A DNA stretch of 64,000 nt from contig CAVVZX010000020.1 in assembly GCA_963752855.1 (NCBI GenBank), positions 37,348 to 101,347 on the forward strand, in the 5' to 3' direction. Below, piece by piece: positions 17,606-28,424 of this stretch (within the stretch, counting starts at the first letter, position 1; every line of letters starts with the position of its first letter). The stretch is from DATJPW01 sp963752855. Lineage in GTDB: Bacteria; Desulfobacterota; Desulfomonilia; Desulfomonilales; Desulfomonilaceae. The notes below the pieces were generated by a model that made no database searches, had not been told where the DNA came from, and saw only the letters and a list, made by a program, of their open reading frames with translations. The position numbers and the translations under genes were made by a program.

Positions 17606-17822
17606 GGATTGTGTCCTTGAAGGTGATCTCAGCCCATTCCAGCGCTTCTTTCTCCCTCTTCTCGTCGCCTGCCATTTCAGCATAGGCAGACTCGAGATTG
17701 GGGCGCACCACATGCGGACGAACCAGTTTCTCAATGAATTTGCTGATCTTACGTGGCCCGACGGTCTGGTGAAGACCTTCGTAAACCTCTTCATCAACGG
17801 TTATGGTTAGCTTCTTTTGCAT
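17592..17822 (-). CDS. antitoxin of the MazEF-like pair, 76 aa
   Basis: The N-terminus KLTITVDEEVYEGLHQTVG followed by RKISKFIEKLVRPHV looks like a ribbon-helix-helix DNA-binding unit. The acidic C-terminal tail (EKREKEALEWAEITFKDT) would bind the toxin. Gene order antitoxin then toxin with a 14-base overlap is the classical arrangement. It probably represses its own operon; a TATACGTGTAATATACGTGTAA direct repeat lies just upstream at about 17836 and may be its operator. Confidence 0.8.
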   Translation of the reverse strand: MQKKLTITVDEEVYEGLHQTVGPRKISKFIEKLVRPHVVRPNLESAYAEMAGDEKREKEALEWAEITFKDTIHETR

Positions 17823-17833
17823 TGAGCTCCTCC

Positions 17834-17859
17834 CTTATACGTGTAATATACGTGTAATT
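17834..17859. promoter_or_regulatory. possible antitoxin operator: direct repeat
   Basis: Two copies of ATACGTGTAAT stand in tandem 12 bases apart immediately upstream of the antitoxin start (minus strand). Short tandem boxes in this position are typical binding sites for ribbon-helix-helix antitoxins. The function is inferred from position alone. Confidence 0.45.
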
Positions 17860-17875
17860 TGCGGGCGAGTCAATA

Positions 17876-18380
17876 TTACCGGGGCTCTTGATCTAGGTTA
17901 TGGGACATGAACGTAACTCGGAAAGGCAAATGGGGAAATTCTTTCGTCTCTGTTTCGATAAACCCGAGCTTCTTGTACCAATCTTTCAGCTCGATGTCTT
18001 CGGCAATAATGCCGATGTCCACATGGCGAGCGCCTAGCCGCTTAGCCTCCGACAGCACGTGTTCCACCAAAGCTTTCCCAAAGCCTCGCTGCCGCTGGTG
18101 CGGAAGAACACCCAAGGCGTTCCAAATAGCACACCTCAGAACTTGCTGATTCGAGGGCCACACATCCGGAAACCATGCCCTCACTTTCGAGTATGAAATA
18201 CTGAACTCCTCGATCCATCTCCTGTTGAATCCACTCCGCCGTGCAGTTGGATGGATGCCGCGGAGAATTCTCCCGGTTCAGACCAAAACGTTCAGCCACG
18301 GTCTCGAACGAATCACGGATTGTTTTTACTAAGACTCCGATGTCTTCTCGATCACATGTGCGGATCTTGTAATTCGTCAT
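17876..18380 (-). pseudogene. GNAT-family N-acetyltransferase, one frameshift
   Basis: The N-terminal part, from ATG 18380, reads YKIRTCDREDIGVLVKTI and YFILESEGMVSGCVALE, ending in CYLERLG. In the next frame LGVLPHQRQRGFGKALVEHV provides the acetyl-CoA-binding R/Q-x2-G-x-G/A loop, followed by WYKKLGFIETETKEFPH. Joining the frames near 18115 gives about 167 residues, normal for GNAT. The substrate is unknown. Confidence 0.82.
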
Positions 18381-18650
18381 GATCCCTCGTTGTTTATACC
18401 GGAAACGGCTAGAGACTGTCCTACTATATCCCTGATATAGGTTCCAGGGATCAACTAGGCCAGCGAGAAGCGACAGCGAAATACTGAGAGACATGTACAG
18501 GGAGATACGAGCCGCCTTCTGGAAGAACTGAGTTGTCATCGAGCGCCGAGGAATTGCCGGAGCCTTCAAACCAAGGCCGGCGCAATCGCCTGTGCCGACT
18601 CATACACTTGGCCACACAAATCGGCGTCAGCCTTGAATCTGCGGCCGGAT

Positions 18651-19304
18651 TTATGGCTCGCCGACCTTAAATGGAGGCTCCTTACCCGGTGGAACGCTTT
18701 GTTCTGACATTGCCATCAACATGGCGAGGGTTACGTATGTTCCTGTGACCGCAGTAAGGTCCACGACTTGCTGTTCTCCAAGAAGCTCTTTGGCGCGATT
18801 AAATGTTTCGTCGGAAACCTCATGCTTTGTGGAGAGTTCCATAACAAAATCGTAGACCACCGCCTCATCGGGTTTCATGTTCGCCGGCCTCTTATTGGCC
18901 TTGAGATCCGCTATGATTTCCGGAGAGAGTCCCGCCTTGATCGCAATCGGCACGTGTGCGAACCATTCTACTTGCGATCGCCACAGCCGCCCGGTTATGA
19001 GGATGGCAAATTCATTGAGCCGTAGCGGAACCGATGTGTTCCAACGCAGATAGTGAAGCAGATCGAACATACGTTGCCCGAGCACCGGGCTTCGCAATAA
19101 TGTATTGTAAGGGCCGCCAATCCCCACGCTTGATATTTTCATGACCTGCTCTCCGAGCGGCCTTTGTTGGTCATTCAGTTGCTCCATCGTGAGCTGTGGA
19201 AATCGCGGCGGCTTTGTTGTTAGAGGCTGGTCGGCTCGCACAGCGCCGAACACCAGCCACGATATCAAAGCGGTAGCCAAACAACATAAAAGTATTCGCC
19301 TCAT
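18651..19304 (-). CDS. exported carboxymuconolactone decarboxylase/AhpD-like protein, 217 aa
   Basis: A cleavable signal peptide of about 24 residues (LLCCLATALISWLVFGAVRA) is followed by an all-helical CMD domain with LNEFAILITGRLWRSQVEW. The usual redox CxxC of AhpD is absent: the position reads GRLWRSQVEWFAH. It therefore fits the gamma-carboxymuconolactone-type branch of the family, and here it is periplasmic. The frame is intact. There is no obvious operon partner. Confidence 0.8.
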   Translation of the reverse strand: MRRILLCCLATALISWLVFGAVRADQPLTTKPPRFPQLTMEQLNDQQRPLGEQVMKISSVGIGGPYNTLLRSPVLGQRMFDLLHYLRWNTSVPLRLNEFAILITGRLWRSQVEWFAHVPIAIKAGLSPEIIADLKANKRPANMKPDEAVVYDFVMELSTKHEVSDETFNRAKELLGEQQVVDLTAVTGTYVTLAMLMAMSEQSVPPGKEPPFKVGEP

Positions 19305-19782
19305 GGTAATCCCTCCTTATCTCGAAGTTTCCGGTCCTGAAAGGAAAGTGGTCCGCAATTTTTAGAGTGGCCGATGGATTGGTCAGTGTCAAGAAGAAGA
19401 AGGTCTACTGAGGCGAATTGGATGTATAAGTCAGTAGTGACCGTGGCGTGCGTCACATGTTCGCTCAATTTGTCTGAGACTAGACCCCAATATTTGAAGG
19501 CATTTCTAGTCAGCGATTGTAGACGCGCTGCCATGAGCTTGACCCCACGGTCTCGTATCGCTGCGGCCGGAAATGAACCCGAAAAAGTCCAACGTCCCTC
19601 TTTTCCCCGCTTCTTCCGCCTCTTAGACGAGGTTCAAATTTCAATTGACAGCCTCTGCTTCATCTGACTATACACCCGTTAATTAAGATTGATTAAAAAG
19701 GGTCCCCCTTCTGATTGGGTTCTGTTTTTACTGGCGGTTAGTAGGCTTAGTCCGTATTATGCTAGGGCGAGGAACCTAGAAC
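19305..19782. other. gap without recognisable gene
   Basis: I see no convincing coding frame here. It should hold the divergent promoters of the AhpD-like gene and the phosphate transporter, but no strong hexamer pair stands out. Confidence 0.4.
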
Positions 19783-21250
19783 ATGGAATTCTCCGACCTT
19801 CTTCAGCTGCCGTCAATTACATTGGTAGTGCTCTTCGGAGCAATCGTGGTTGCGGTGGCTTTTGAAGCGGTAAACGGATTTCACGACACAGCCAACGCTG
19901 TAGCGACCGTCATTTATACTAACTCCCTTAGACCGAGAACCGCAGTAATCATTTCAGGAATCTGCAATTTCTTAGGGGTATATCTCGGCGGCATCGGGGT
20001 GGCTTTTGCGATAGTGCATCTACTCCCAACGGACCTACTGGTCAACGCCGGCTCGAAAGCCGGAATGGCCATGATTTTCGCCATTCTCATCTCAGCCATA
20101 TCATGGAATATCGCCACGTGGCGCAGGGGCATTCCATGCTCCAGTTCCCATGCGCTGATCGGAGCGATAGTAGGCGTGGGACTTGCGAACGCCATCGTTC
20201 AAGGAGCCCCTCTTTTTCGGTCGACAAATTTTGGAAGCGTCGAGGCGGTGCTGCTATCTCTGCTCATCTCACCTTTCTTGGGATTCTGTCTCGCTGCCCT
20301 CGTTTCTGAAGCTAGTCCGTAAGGGCGCCAGGGATAGTCGATTGCACGAGCCTCCGGAGGATCGACAACCACCCGCCTGGGTCAGGGCCGTTCTGATCAT
20401 GACATCCACAGGGGTTAGCCTGGCGCACGGCTCCAACGACGGGCAAAAAGGCGTGGGTCTGGTCATGATAATCCTCATCGGATGCCTGCCGGCTCATTTC
20501 GCTTTGAATCTGGAATACAACGTCAGGAGCTTGGATCAGACGATTCACTCCTTGGATCAAATGGCCAGAGTGATCCGCTACAAGAATGGTCAAATGGTAG
20601 TGCAGGCCAGTTATCAGGGATCGGACGCGAAGGATGGAGTTAAGTTTTCTTCTTCCGGTCGGCTGAATCCAATTTCTCTGCAAATTGAAAATATTGCCGG
20701 GTGCTTGGAGGAACATAACTCCCCAGCATCGATAACTCCTGAGAAACGTTTGCAGCTCCGCAAATGCATCCTGTTGCTTGAAGACGAAATCAAAAGCATG
20801 GAACGCTCGGAAACCCTGGAGCTAACCAGCGCCGAAAAGGAGATCATAAACAGAGCCAGAGCAGACCTGAGACGACTGACGGATTACGCGCCCATGTGGG
20901 TAATACTGGTTGTGGCCACGGCCATTGGCCTGGGCACAATGGTCGGTTGGAAAAGAGTGGTTGTAACAGTCGGGGAGAGGATCGGGACGGAACCATTGAC
21001 GTACGCCCAAGGGGCGTCATCAGAGATCGTGGCAATGTTGACCATAGGGTTTGCGGATCTTCTGGGTTTGCCGGTAAGCACGACTCACGTCTTGTCCTCA
21101 GGGGTAACCGGAACCATGGTGGCTAACAGAGTCGGCTTGAAGTATGGAACGGTTCGGGATATCGCCTTGGCCTGGGTACTCACTTTTCCCACGACCACAC
21201 TGCTTGGCGGCCTACTGTTTGTGGTGTTTTGTTATCTGGTCCAGGGGTGA
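19783..21250 (+). pseudogene. pit: PiT-family inorganic phosphate transporter, one frameshift
   Basis: The first half contains the hallmark GFHDTANAVATVIYT near residue 30 and WRRGIPCSSSHALIGA. The second half contains SLAHGSNDGQKGVGL and ADLLGLPVSTTHVLSSGVTG. Both are inverted repeats of the PiT fold that bind Na+/H+ and phosphate. The frame changes near 20303, just before FLKLVRKG. Between the halves lies a soluble stretch of about 120 residues (roughly 20500-20880, with LRKCILLLEDEIKSMER) that is larger than in short PiT proteins and probably forms the cytoplasmic loop domain. Total about 488 residues. Confidence 0.85.
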
Positions 21251-21378
21251 TTTCGCGTGCGATATGCCTCACGCTCTGGCTGGACATGGGTCAGTCGTGA
21301 GAGCAAAAGAATTGAATACGGTGTCCCCGGAACTCGCCGGTTCCCGTTGGTCGCCGTTATTCCGGGCCGTCTTCTTCG

Positions 21379-22040
21379 TCATTGGACCTCAAGCAAGGTT
21401 GTTCCGAGAAACTTGCCGTCCGCGTCGAAATCGAACGCAAACTGGGCCCCGCCGACACGCTCGCAGGCATGGCAGCCATTCAGGAGCCTATATTCCACTA
21501 CGAACCGTTGACCTTTGCCGGACAGCGCGATCATCTTGGGGGGCTGCTTTAGGCTCCGATCGCCACCAAAAAGCATGACCTTGGGAAACTTCTCTTTAAT
21601 CCGCAAGGTACGCTTGATTTGTCTCCAATTGGTCCTTTGGTAAAAGGGCGAAGTCATCGACATCGATCATTGCGGGGTCGCCGTTCACCAGAAGCCAGCC
21701 TTGATTCTCGTTCGCTCGGAATGGATAATGGACATAAGCGAGATCCACTCGGCCCATCTTGACGAAACGCGCCAGATAGCCCGTATTGTCAGTGGATCGC
21801 GCAAACGCTACGGCCTGGGGGGACGCTCCAGCCTGGCTCATGGAATCGACAAAGCATTTCCCGAAATCAGGGGCGCTCTTTTCCGCGCACTGCTGCCTGA
21901 TGCATCCTAATAGTTTTCGCCGAAGGATTCCATTCCGCGTCCTTACCGACGACAGGGGCCTGGGCAGAAACCAATGATGCGAAAGCAATCACTGCGAGAG
22001 ACCCAAGAAGGCTCCAAACTGGTTTCGGCAAGCTTTTCAT
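21379..22040 (-). pseudogene. secreted protein of unknown function, two frame changes
   Basis: ATG 22040 is preceded by AGGAGA and begins a signal peptide (MKSLPKPVWSLLGSLAVIAF then LVSAQA). The frame is lost near 21920 and resumes as CIRQQCAEKSAPDFGKCFVD, with QLETNQAYLAD, and then changes again near 21610 to KFPKVMLFGGDRS and a C-terminal CHACERVGGAQFAFDFD. The mature part holds several cysteines, consistent with a periplasmic protein. I do not recognise the family. Confidence 0.6.
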
Positions 22041-22089
22041 TTATATTCTCCTACAGTGATAGTCCGGCTTCGCAACCTGGCGCCTATCT

Positions 22090-24223
22090 TCACCGCATCG
22101 ACAGGGAAATACGTTTACGGGGAATGTCCACTTCCAACACGGTCACGGTGACTTTTTGTTGCGGCTTCACCACTTCCGCAGGGTCCTTAACAAAACGGTT
22201 CGCCAACTGGCTTATGTGAACCAGGCCGTCCTGATGGACCCCGATATCCACAAACGCTCCGAAACTCGTCACGTTGGTGACAATGCCGGGCACTTTCATG
22301 CCTGGTTTTACGTCTTCGATTGAATTGATATCCTCCAGCGAAACTGAAAGATTCAAATTCCGCCCGAGGATCTCTGCCCGGTTTTGCCAACTCCGACATG
22401 ATGTCCGTAAGCGTAGGCAGCCCCACCTCTTCGTTGATAAAATCCTCCAAGCGGACTTTCTTGCGCAGGCCCTCGTTTTCCATGAGGTCCTTCACCGAGC
22501 AGCCCAGCCGCCGTGCAATTTGCTCGACTATCGCATATCTTTCCGGGTGCACTGCGCTTGCGTCCAGAGGATTCTCTCCATCGCTGATACGCAAGAATCC
22601 CGCAGCCTGTTCAAACGCTTTTGGTCCCAGCCGGGCCACATCGAGCAGTTCCTTTCGAGATCGGAAGGGACCCTTGGCGCCTCGATGCGATACAATGCTC
22701 TTCGCCAGGGTGGGGCCCAATCCCGATATATAGGTGAGAAGCTCCATGCTCGCGCTATTCACCTCCACCCCTACCCTATTCACGCAGGTGGCCACCACAT
22801 CGTCCAGACTTCGCTTGAGAGCCGCCTGGTCCACATCGTGCTGATACTGGCCGACTCCTATGGATTTGGGATCTATCTTTACCAACTCGGCAAGAGGGTC
22901 CTGCAAGCGCCGTCCTATGGACACCGCCCCGCGCACAGTGACATCCTGGTCGGGAAATTCTTCCCTGGCAGCCTTGGAAGCTGAGTATATGGATGCGCCG
23001 CTCTCGTTTACCATTACCACCGTAATGGATTTGGGTAGACCGAGCGAGCGTATGAATGTCTCGGTTTCGCGACCGGCCGTGCCGTTTCCCACGGCGATGG
23101 CTTCGATTTGGAAACGGGCGCACAGTTCCTTCACTCGTGCTCGCCGCCTGTTCCGCCATTTTTTCAGATTGAGTCGGATAAATGGTCTCATGGTGGAGCA
23201 GCTTCCCCTGAGAATCAAGACAGACCAGTTTTGCTCCTGTGCGGAAGCCCGGATCAAGGGCAAGCGCTCGTTTCCGGCCCAGAGGAGCCGATAGAAGCAG
23301 TTCAAAGAGGTTTTCCGCAAAGACTCGGATGGCTTCTTCGTCAGCCCTTTTCTTGGCCTCTTGACGCGTTTCCGTCTCCATAGAAGGGGCGAGCAGTCGT
23401 TTGTATCCGTCTTCCAGCGCCAGCTCCACCTGTTGCGCCGCCTCATTACGGGCTTTGATGACCAGCCTCCTGACCAGGCGCAAAGCTTCCTCTTCGGGCG
23501 GGCGTATCTGAAGCGAAATTACGCCTTCCTTCTCGCCCCGGAACATGGCGAGCAATCGATGCCCGGGCGTTGACGATATTTTCTCGGAATAGTCGAAGTA
23601 ATCCCGGAACTTCGCTCCCTCACTCTCTTTTCCTGCGATGACCTTGGAGTGAGCCAGGCCTTTTTCAAGAAACAGCTTGCGAGTCTCCGAGCGCACTCTC
23701 GAGTCCTCGTTGATTTTTTCCGCGATGATGTCGCGGGCCCCTGCAAGAGCGTCTTCCGCTGAGTTCACTCCCTTGTCAGGGTTGACGAAGCGCAAAGCCT
23801 CACTTGCCGGATCGCAGGGTCCCTGGGCGTATAATTTGTCCGCAAGCTCTTCGAGCCCACGCTCGCGAGCTATAGTGGCCCTTGTCCTGCGCTTCGGTCG
23901 ATACGGCAGATAGATGTCTTCCAGCTCCGCCATGGAATCCGCAGCCATGATGGCCTGCCGGAGATCTTCCGTGAGAAGCTCACGTTCCTCCAGAGACTTC
24001 AGTCACGGCCTCTCGGCGTTTTTCAAGCGCCGCGAGTTGTTCCAGCGCGATCGCGGATCGCGGCTGTTTGCACTTCGTCCAGGGACCCCGTGGCCTCTTT
24101 GCGGTACCGGGCAATAAAGGGCACGGTGCAGCCGTCTTCCAGTAGCTCGGCGGCCGCCCGGACCTGGTTAACCTGGATGCCTAATTCGTTTGCAATTTGT
24201 CTTGCGTGATTTTCGCCAACCAT
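22090..24223 (-). pseudogene. tex: Tex (YhgF)-family S1 RNA-binding protein, about four frame changes
   Basis: The N-terminal domain starts at ATG 24223 with AAELLEDGCTVPFIARYRKE, a Tex signature. After breaks near 24045 and 24000 come MAELEDIYLPYRPKRRTRAT and the YqgF/RNase H-like core ALDPGFRTGAKLVCLDS. A further change near 23160 leads to YIRSLGLP-type sequence, VREEFP, the helix-hairpin-helix region GLGPTLAKSIVSHRG, and HPERYAIVEQIARRLG. A last change near 22370 leads into the S1 domain: VTNVTSFGAFVDIGVHQDGL with VHISQLANRFV. All domains are present in order and the sum is about 710 residues, normal for Tex. Tex is a conserved cytoplasmic nucleic-acid-binding factor. Confidence 0.88.
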
Positions 24224-24304
24224 AGACTACCTCAAGCGCACTGATCTGCGCCCCGATTATGCACGACTTGCCAAGTCATGGCTACAGGGGAGGAAGGAAG
24301 AAAG

Positions 24305-24345
24305 ACCGGGAACCCGCTTTTTGTGCAAAAAGCCGGTTCCCGACC
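24305..24345. repeat. imperfect TTTTTGTGCAAAAA-centred palindrome
   Basis: CGGGAACCCGC pairs with GCCGGTTCCCG around a TTTTTGTGCAAAAA centre, and GGCAAAAACTC follows. It is a diverged member of the palindrome class at 4967, 10860 and 13817. The surrounding 24.22-24.56 kb contains no gene I can support. Confidence 0.6.
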
Positions 24346-24557
24346 CCTCCGGCAAAAACTCTAATTGGCTAGCGGTATGTTTAAGGGTAACTCAACAGGC
24401 ACCGAGTTCGAATCGCGGGTAGCGGCTGGCCTCCTGCCGGTCGTATGATACTGCGCTGACCTTTGCCTTTTAATGGGTGACCCCATTACATTTTGTCATG
24501 AGCCAAGAGCTGCATTCTGGTAGTCTGCTAGAGCCATTTTCATCTGTATCAGGATCA

Positions 24558-24934
24558 TCATTGTATCGGGATCAGATCGTAATCTTTCTTTCCCAAATTA
24601 CATTTCCAGCAGCAGGCCAGTAGGTTCTCAGGATTATGTTTACCACCTGCCCTTTGCGATTTGATGTGATCAACTTGAGCGGAAAATCCTTCGGTTTCAT
24701 GTTGCTTAAGTCAGCTCCGCAATATTGGCATTGATAATTATCACGTTGAAGGATCTGCTCATGCAATTTCTTTGGAACTCGGGGCTTCAAATATTGATAG
24801 TATTCTTTTTGCACGATTTCTTTCATTGTGTAATTAAGGGGTCTTAGTATATAGTCTTCCAGAAGATCTTGATTTTTCAAAGAATAAACCAACACTAAGT
24901 CAACGACATCTATGGTATCCAGCAGGTTTAGCAA
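24558..24934 (-). pseudogene. HNH endonuclease, one frameshift
   Basis: The first part ends with ILQRDNYQCQYCGADL, the first zinc-binding CxxC of an HNH domain. After a frame change near 24680 it continues as QVDHIKSQRAGGKHNPENLL (catalytic DH and HN..N) and ACCWKCNLGKKDYDLI (second CxxC), ending at 24558. The order is exactly that of the HNH family. Total about 125 residues. Such enzymes are found in phage, restriction and mobile DNA contexts. It marks the left edge of the AT-richer region. Confidence 0.8.
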
Positions 24935-25601
24935 TACTACAACTAAATTATCCTCGTCCCATTGAAATCATCGAAAGTGTATTCAAAACTCGGTCCTTTA
25001 GGCAAGGAATCTCTTAAGATAAAGAAAAGTAGTGAATTTTTGACGATTCGCTCTTTTAATCTCGTCGCTCATGGCTCCTCCAAAATGGCGCCCTTATATT
25101 CTTCTCTGCACTTTTCACATATGGCAATAAGTCTAATTCGATCTTCTTGCCTTATTTGATAGACTCAATAGGGGTATCTATTATTGACGAAAAACAACAT
25201 TCACATTTTTTGTTGGCTTTTTTAATGATGGCAAATCTAATATCTAAGGTAATTTTGATTGGTTCCGATATCTGGGGACTCTTTTAATTTTCCTTATTTT
25301 CCATTTCTTATGAGTAAACTGGGTTCGGAGTTTAGAAAGGTCACCATAGAAGTCTACAATTTTAGCACGAATAAACTGAGCATATTTTATATATGTTAGA
25401 CGAAGAAGTTTTTAAGATCATTCTTCCTTTGAAGCGAGAGTCTTCTTGCTTATAGCTGGTGTAGAGATCCATCAAGATTCGTTGGCCACAAAATACGAAA
25501 AAGAAAAAAGATCGGTAAGATGAAGAAAAGGAATCCGGCCAAACAAAAGTGCCTTCAATTCTTCTTAGCTCAACGGTTCGTCTAACCGAAAATATGATAA
25601 T
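24935..25601. other. AT-rich gap without recognisable gene
   Basis: No frame on either strand here looks coding. The base composition is clearly AT-richer than the flanking 0-24 kb. It may contain decayed accessory genes. Confidence 0.4.
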
Positions 25602-26212
25602 TCAAGAAAGGAAAGCCTGCGCCATTGCCTTTTCAACAAGCTCTCTTGTCCTGGTCTTAAAGCTCTTTTTCTTGTGCCAAAGAACATTTCGAGACTCAAA
25701 AGCTAGAAAGTCTATGATCTTTAGGCAATCGTTTACGACTTGAGGCAATCCGCTTACATCCAGCAACAATCCCATAGGCAGGAAGTGTATGAACTTGTTG
25801 CGGAGTGTGTTCAGCATCTTAACGCTTTCTGGTTTGGGTTCCTTGAGGTTTAAAGGGCTGGCTATGAACATACATCAGCATTCGATCAGATTTTTTTCTC
25901 CAAAGCTCTCCTAACTCTCTCCATTTCCTCCTCATAGAGTTTACGTCCTGATTTGATCTTCTTATAAAGATTCAGAAAAGTATCAAGTTTACGTTTTGGC
26001 CAAACGTTATCATGTCGCTTGAAGGCAGCTATCCATTCTTTCTCACATTCTTCTGTTAAGACATTGAGTCCGTTAGATCCCTTCAAAGCCAACACCATGA
26101 ATCCTTGAAGGGCATTGTGAAGTGCAATTACTATCCATTTCCAGTAATGAGGGTTGTCAATCACCTTTGGAAGCTGCTCGCATAACATCTCCAAGGAGAT
26201 TACAGCTTCCAT
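25602..26212 (-). pseudogene. helical protein of unknown function, frame-interrupted
   Basis: Two minus-strand pieces appear to be one gene. The first begins MEAVISLEMLCEQLPKVIDN and contains ALHNALQGFMVLALKG and LYKKIKSGRKLYEEEMERV. The second contains LNTLRNKFIHFLPMGLLLDV and ESRNVLWHKKK. The frame breaks near 25885 in an AAAAAAA run. The HN..Q / RNKFIHF pattern recalls helical HEPN-like proteins, but this is only a resemblance. Together about 200 residues. It lies in accessory AT-rich DNA. Confidence 0.5.
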
Positions 26213-27234
26213 AGCCTCATCTGTTTGTGAGCGAGCTTCTCATTTTTAGAGGATTATTTCCTCGATTCAACACATAAGCCGTTTCCTTTGGGGCCTTTTT
26301 CCCGCTTTTTTACAAGATAGGCAAACTTTTTCAGACCCTAATCATTAACCTCAAGTATATAAACCCCTTAGCTTCTGATCAGTTCGGTGTAATGATGGAA
26401 AAAACCTTGGGATGTCAGGCCAATTAGAAAGAATTGGAAAACCCGTCCATTCCTCAACAATAAAACAGGCGATGAAATCGAAAACACCTATTCGAGAACA
26501 AACCTCTCCTGGACCTACCGAGATCGTTCGAGGCTTAGCCATTTGCACGGAAAAACCTATTTTTTTTTCATGTCCCCCCCCTTATCTTCTCTGACCGAAA
26601 CATCGCGGAGAATTGATTACGAAAGCCTGAGAAACATTTGTCGCGAAGAACGATGACCTCTGAGGGTAGGAATGAGGCAGCACGGCATTCATGCCTTGCC
26701 ATGATCCCGAGTAATTTTTGGCCGGTACGTGCTGATTTTAAAAAGTTGGAAAAACCTTATCTTTTTTAAGCTATCGCCTCGTAAAACCATGTTCCTTACC
26801 GTATTATTTGGCGACATGAAAAAGATTTGTGTCCAGGGTATGGCCTTTTGAACTGAAACGAAACTTGGCGCATCCAACTAGGCAGACGAAAATTAGTCGA
26901 TCGGAGGCAAAAATAAATACCATAGCAGTGGGAGCCTGAAAGAAAAAACTTTTTGTTGGCGGTCGTATTTTTCGGTGGGCGCAATGGGGGTGCTATCAGT
27001 AGAAAATATATCATGATGCCAATGGAATGTGTGTACCGGAATATCGTGCAAATGAGTGGCGTTGATTGAATCTATCAGAAATTATGGGGGTCAAGAAGTC
27101 GAAAAAGAGGAAAGTCCCCGAGCCGAAAGATTCAATGTTCTGCGAAACAATTTCCAGTCAAAAACGCAGGACGGGCATGACTTGAGCTGACAATAGACAA
27201 TACTTACTTCGCAAATAAGGAAGGATTACGAATA
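26213..27234. other. AT-rich gap, one copy of a short diverged repeat
   Basis: No convincing gene. At 26507-26547 it contains CCTGGACCTACCGAGATCG followed by TTCGAGGCTTAGCCATTTGCA, which resembles a stretch at 27977-28017. An eight-C run within TTTCATGTCCCCCCCC follows at about 26570 and is echoed near 61530. Confidence 0.4.
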
Positions 27235-27666
27235 ATGAGAAAAATAATAGTATTGGCACTGATCGCTTTTGCGGTTTCAGCGGTTGCAATGATGCAGGTC
27301 GGCCTGCGTATGCTGCACAGACAACTGGGGGCGACATAGTGCCGTTTCCGCTGTGGACAAGGTAGTCGGAACCCAGAGGACTATTCCGGTCCAACTGGTC
27401 AGAGGAATCGCATGGCGGCAGTGTTGGTCACATGGCCATCTCGCGCGGCAGCGTTGGCAGTTTTCGTGGGCTCGCTTCAACAATAGTTTTCGTGCTGCCC
27501 GCTTCAACAATTTTCGATTCCACAATGTTCGCTTCCGTCATTTCCGTCACTTTCGACCATTCGTCTTTAGGTTCCGTTGTCCCCTATAGTTACTACTTTA
27601 ATTACTAATAATAACTGCTACTGGGACGGCTACCAGTGGATATGTGACAATGATTACACGTATTGA
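27235..27666 (+). pseudogene. small secreted protein rich in Phe, His and Arg, frame-broken
   Basis: ATG 27235 follows GGAAGGATTACG and starts the signal peptide RKIIVLALIAFAVSAVA. The next frame gives AGRPAYAAQTTGGDIVPF; another gives GSVGHMAISRGSVGSFRG; then RFNNSFRAARFNNFRFHNV and RFRHFRHFRPFVFRF. The last gives CYWDGYQWICDNDYTY before the stop at 27664-27666. The order is signal, Gly/Ser part, Arg/His/Phe repeats, and a C-terminal Cys-Tyr-Trp motif. It resembles a widespread group of small uncharacterised exported proteins. At least three frame changes are needed. Confidence 0.55.
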
Positions 27667-27976
27667 ACCGGAGGTGTATCGGTGGCCGCCTGTGACTGAT
27701 CTAATGAAACAGATAATCTAGTGCGACGTTGGAGGTTTCAGTTTAAAGCCTATCGCTGCAGGTTTCACATGATTGAGACCCACGGCCGACGGATAAGTGG
27801 GACCGGCAGTCTCAGGATTTTTTTCTCGGCTTGGGTATTTTTTTGATCAAGAAGGCCAGGCTGCCTTTTTCATTTTCCTTGTGCTGTTGAATGCAAGACG
27901 CAAAAAGCCCTTCCCCATTTACAGTCCCTTCTTTGCCTCTGAGACTCGTTTTCAGGACGGCTCCAGAATGAATCGG

Positions 27977-28017
27977 CCTGGACCTACTGAGATCCTTCGA
28001 CGTTAACCATTCGCATT
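27977..28017. repeat. second copy of a diverged 40-base repeat
   Basis: CCTGGACCTACTGAGATCC followed by TTCGACGTTAACCATTCGCA matches the stretch at 26507-26547 at most positions, in the same orientation. The function is unknown. The rest of 27.67-28.10 kb shows no gene. Confidence 0.35.
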
Positions 28018-28104
28018 CTGAGTGATTTTTGCACATACCTTCCTAAATCTTGAATCCAAAACCTTTATCCCGCATTATATTATATGAACCAGGAGGTTCA
28101 CAAT

Positions 28105-28306
28105 ATGTCCTTGAAGACAAGAAATGATGGACGAGATCAAAGACGGAGAGGAACTCAGGTTTGCAAACGGAAACGCTAGGCCATTCGTGGAAGTTTGGCC
28201 GGATGATGACTTTGCAGACTGGGTTTCAGCCCATAGTGATCGGGTCAGGAACATAATCTGCCACACGCCGGAATTCAGAGCCACTCCGTACTGCGGTGTG
28301 GGCTAA
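28105..28306 (+). pseudogene. small hypothetical protein, probably frame-shifted at its start
   Basis: AGGAGG at 28091-28096 stands 8 bases before ATG 28105, but the frame that looks coding begins at 28124 (MMDEIKDGEELRFANGNARP). It continues FVEVWPDDDFADWVSAHSDR and RVRNIICHTPEFRATPYCG. A one-base change just after the start would join them. About 66 residues. The sequence is acidic and soluble. I do not recognise it. Confidence 0.4.
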
Positions 28307-28424
28307 TCCAATAATTGTGTAATCGAGTGTTTTGGGGAAAACGCTATGTGAACAAGGCTTTTACCCCTCACCTTAGTAAATTCTTCTCATTATTCCCGGT
28401 CTTTTTACTTAAGAGAGAAACACC

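Noticed and set aside
24385..24440. Possible tRNA (GAGTTCGAATCGCGGGT)
   Set aside because: The T-stem does not pair well and no anticodon arm, D-arm or acceptor stem can be folded around it.
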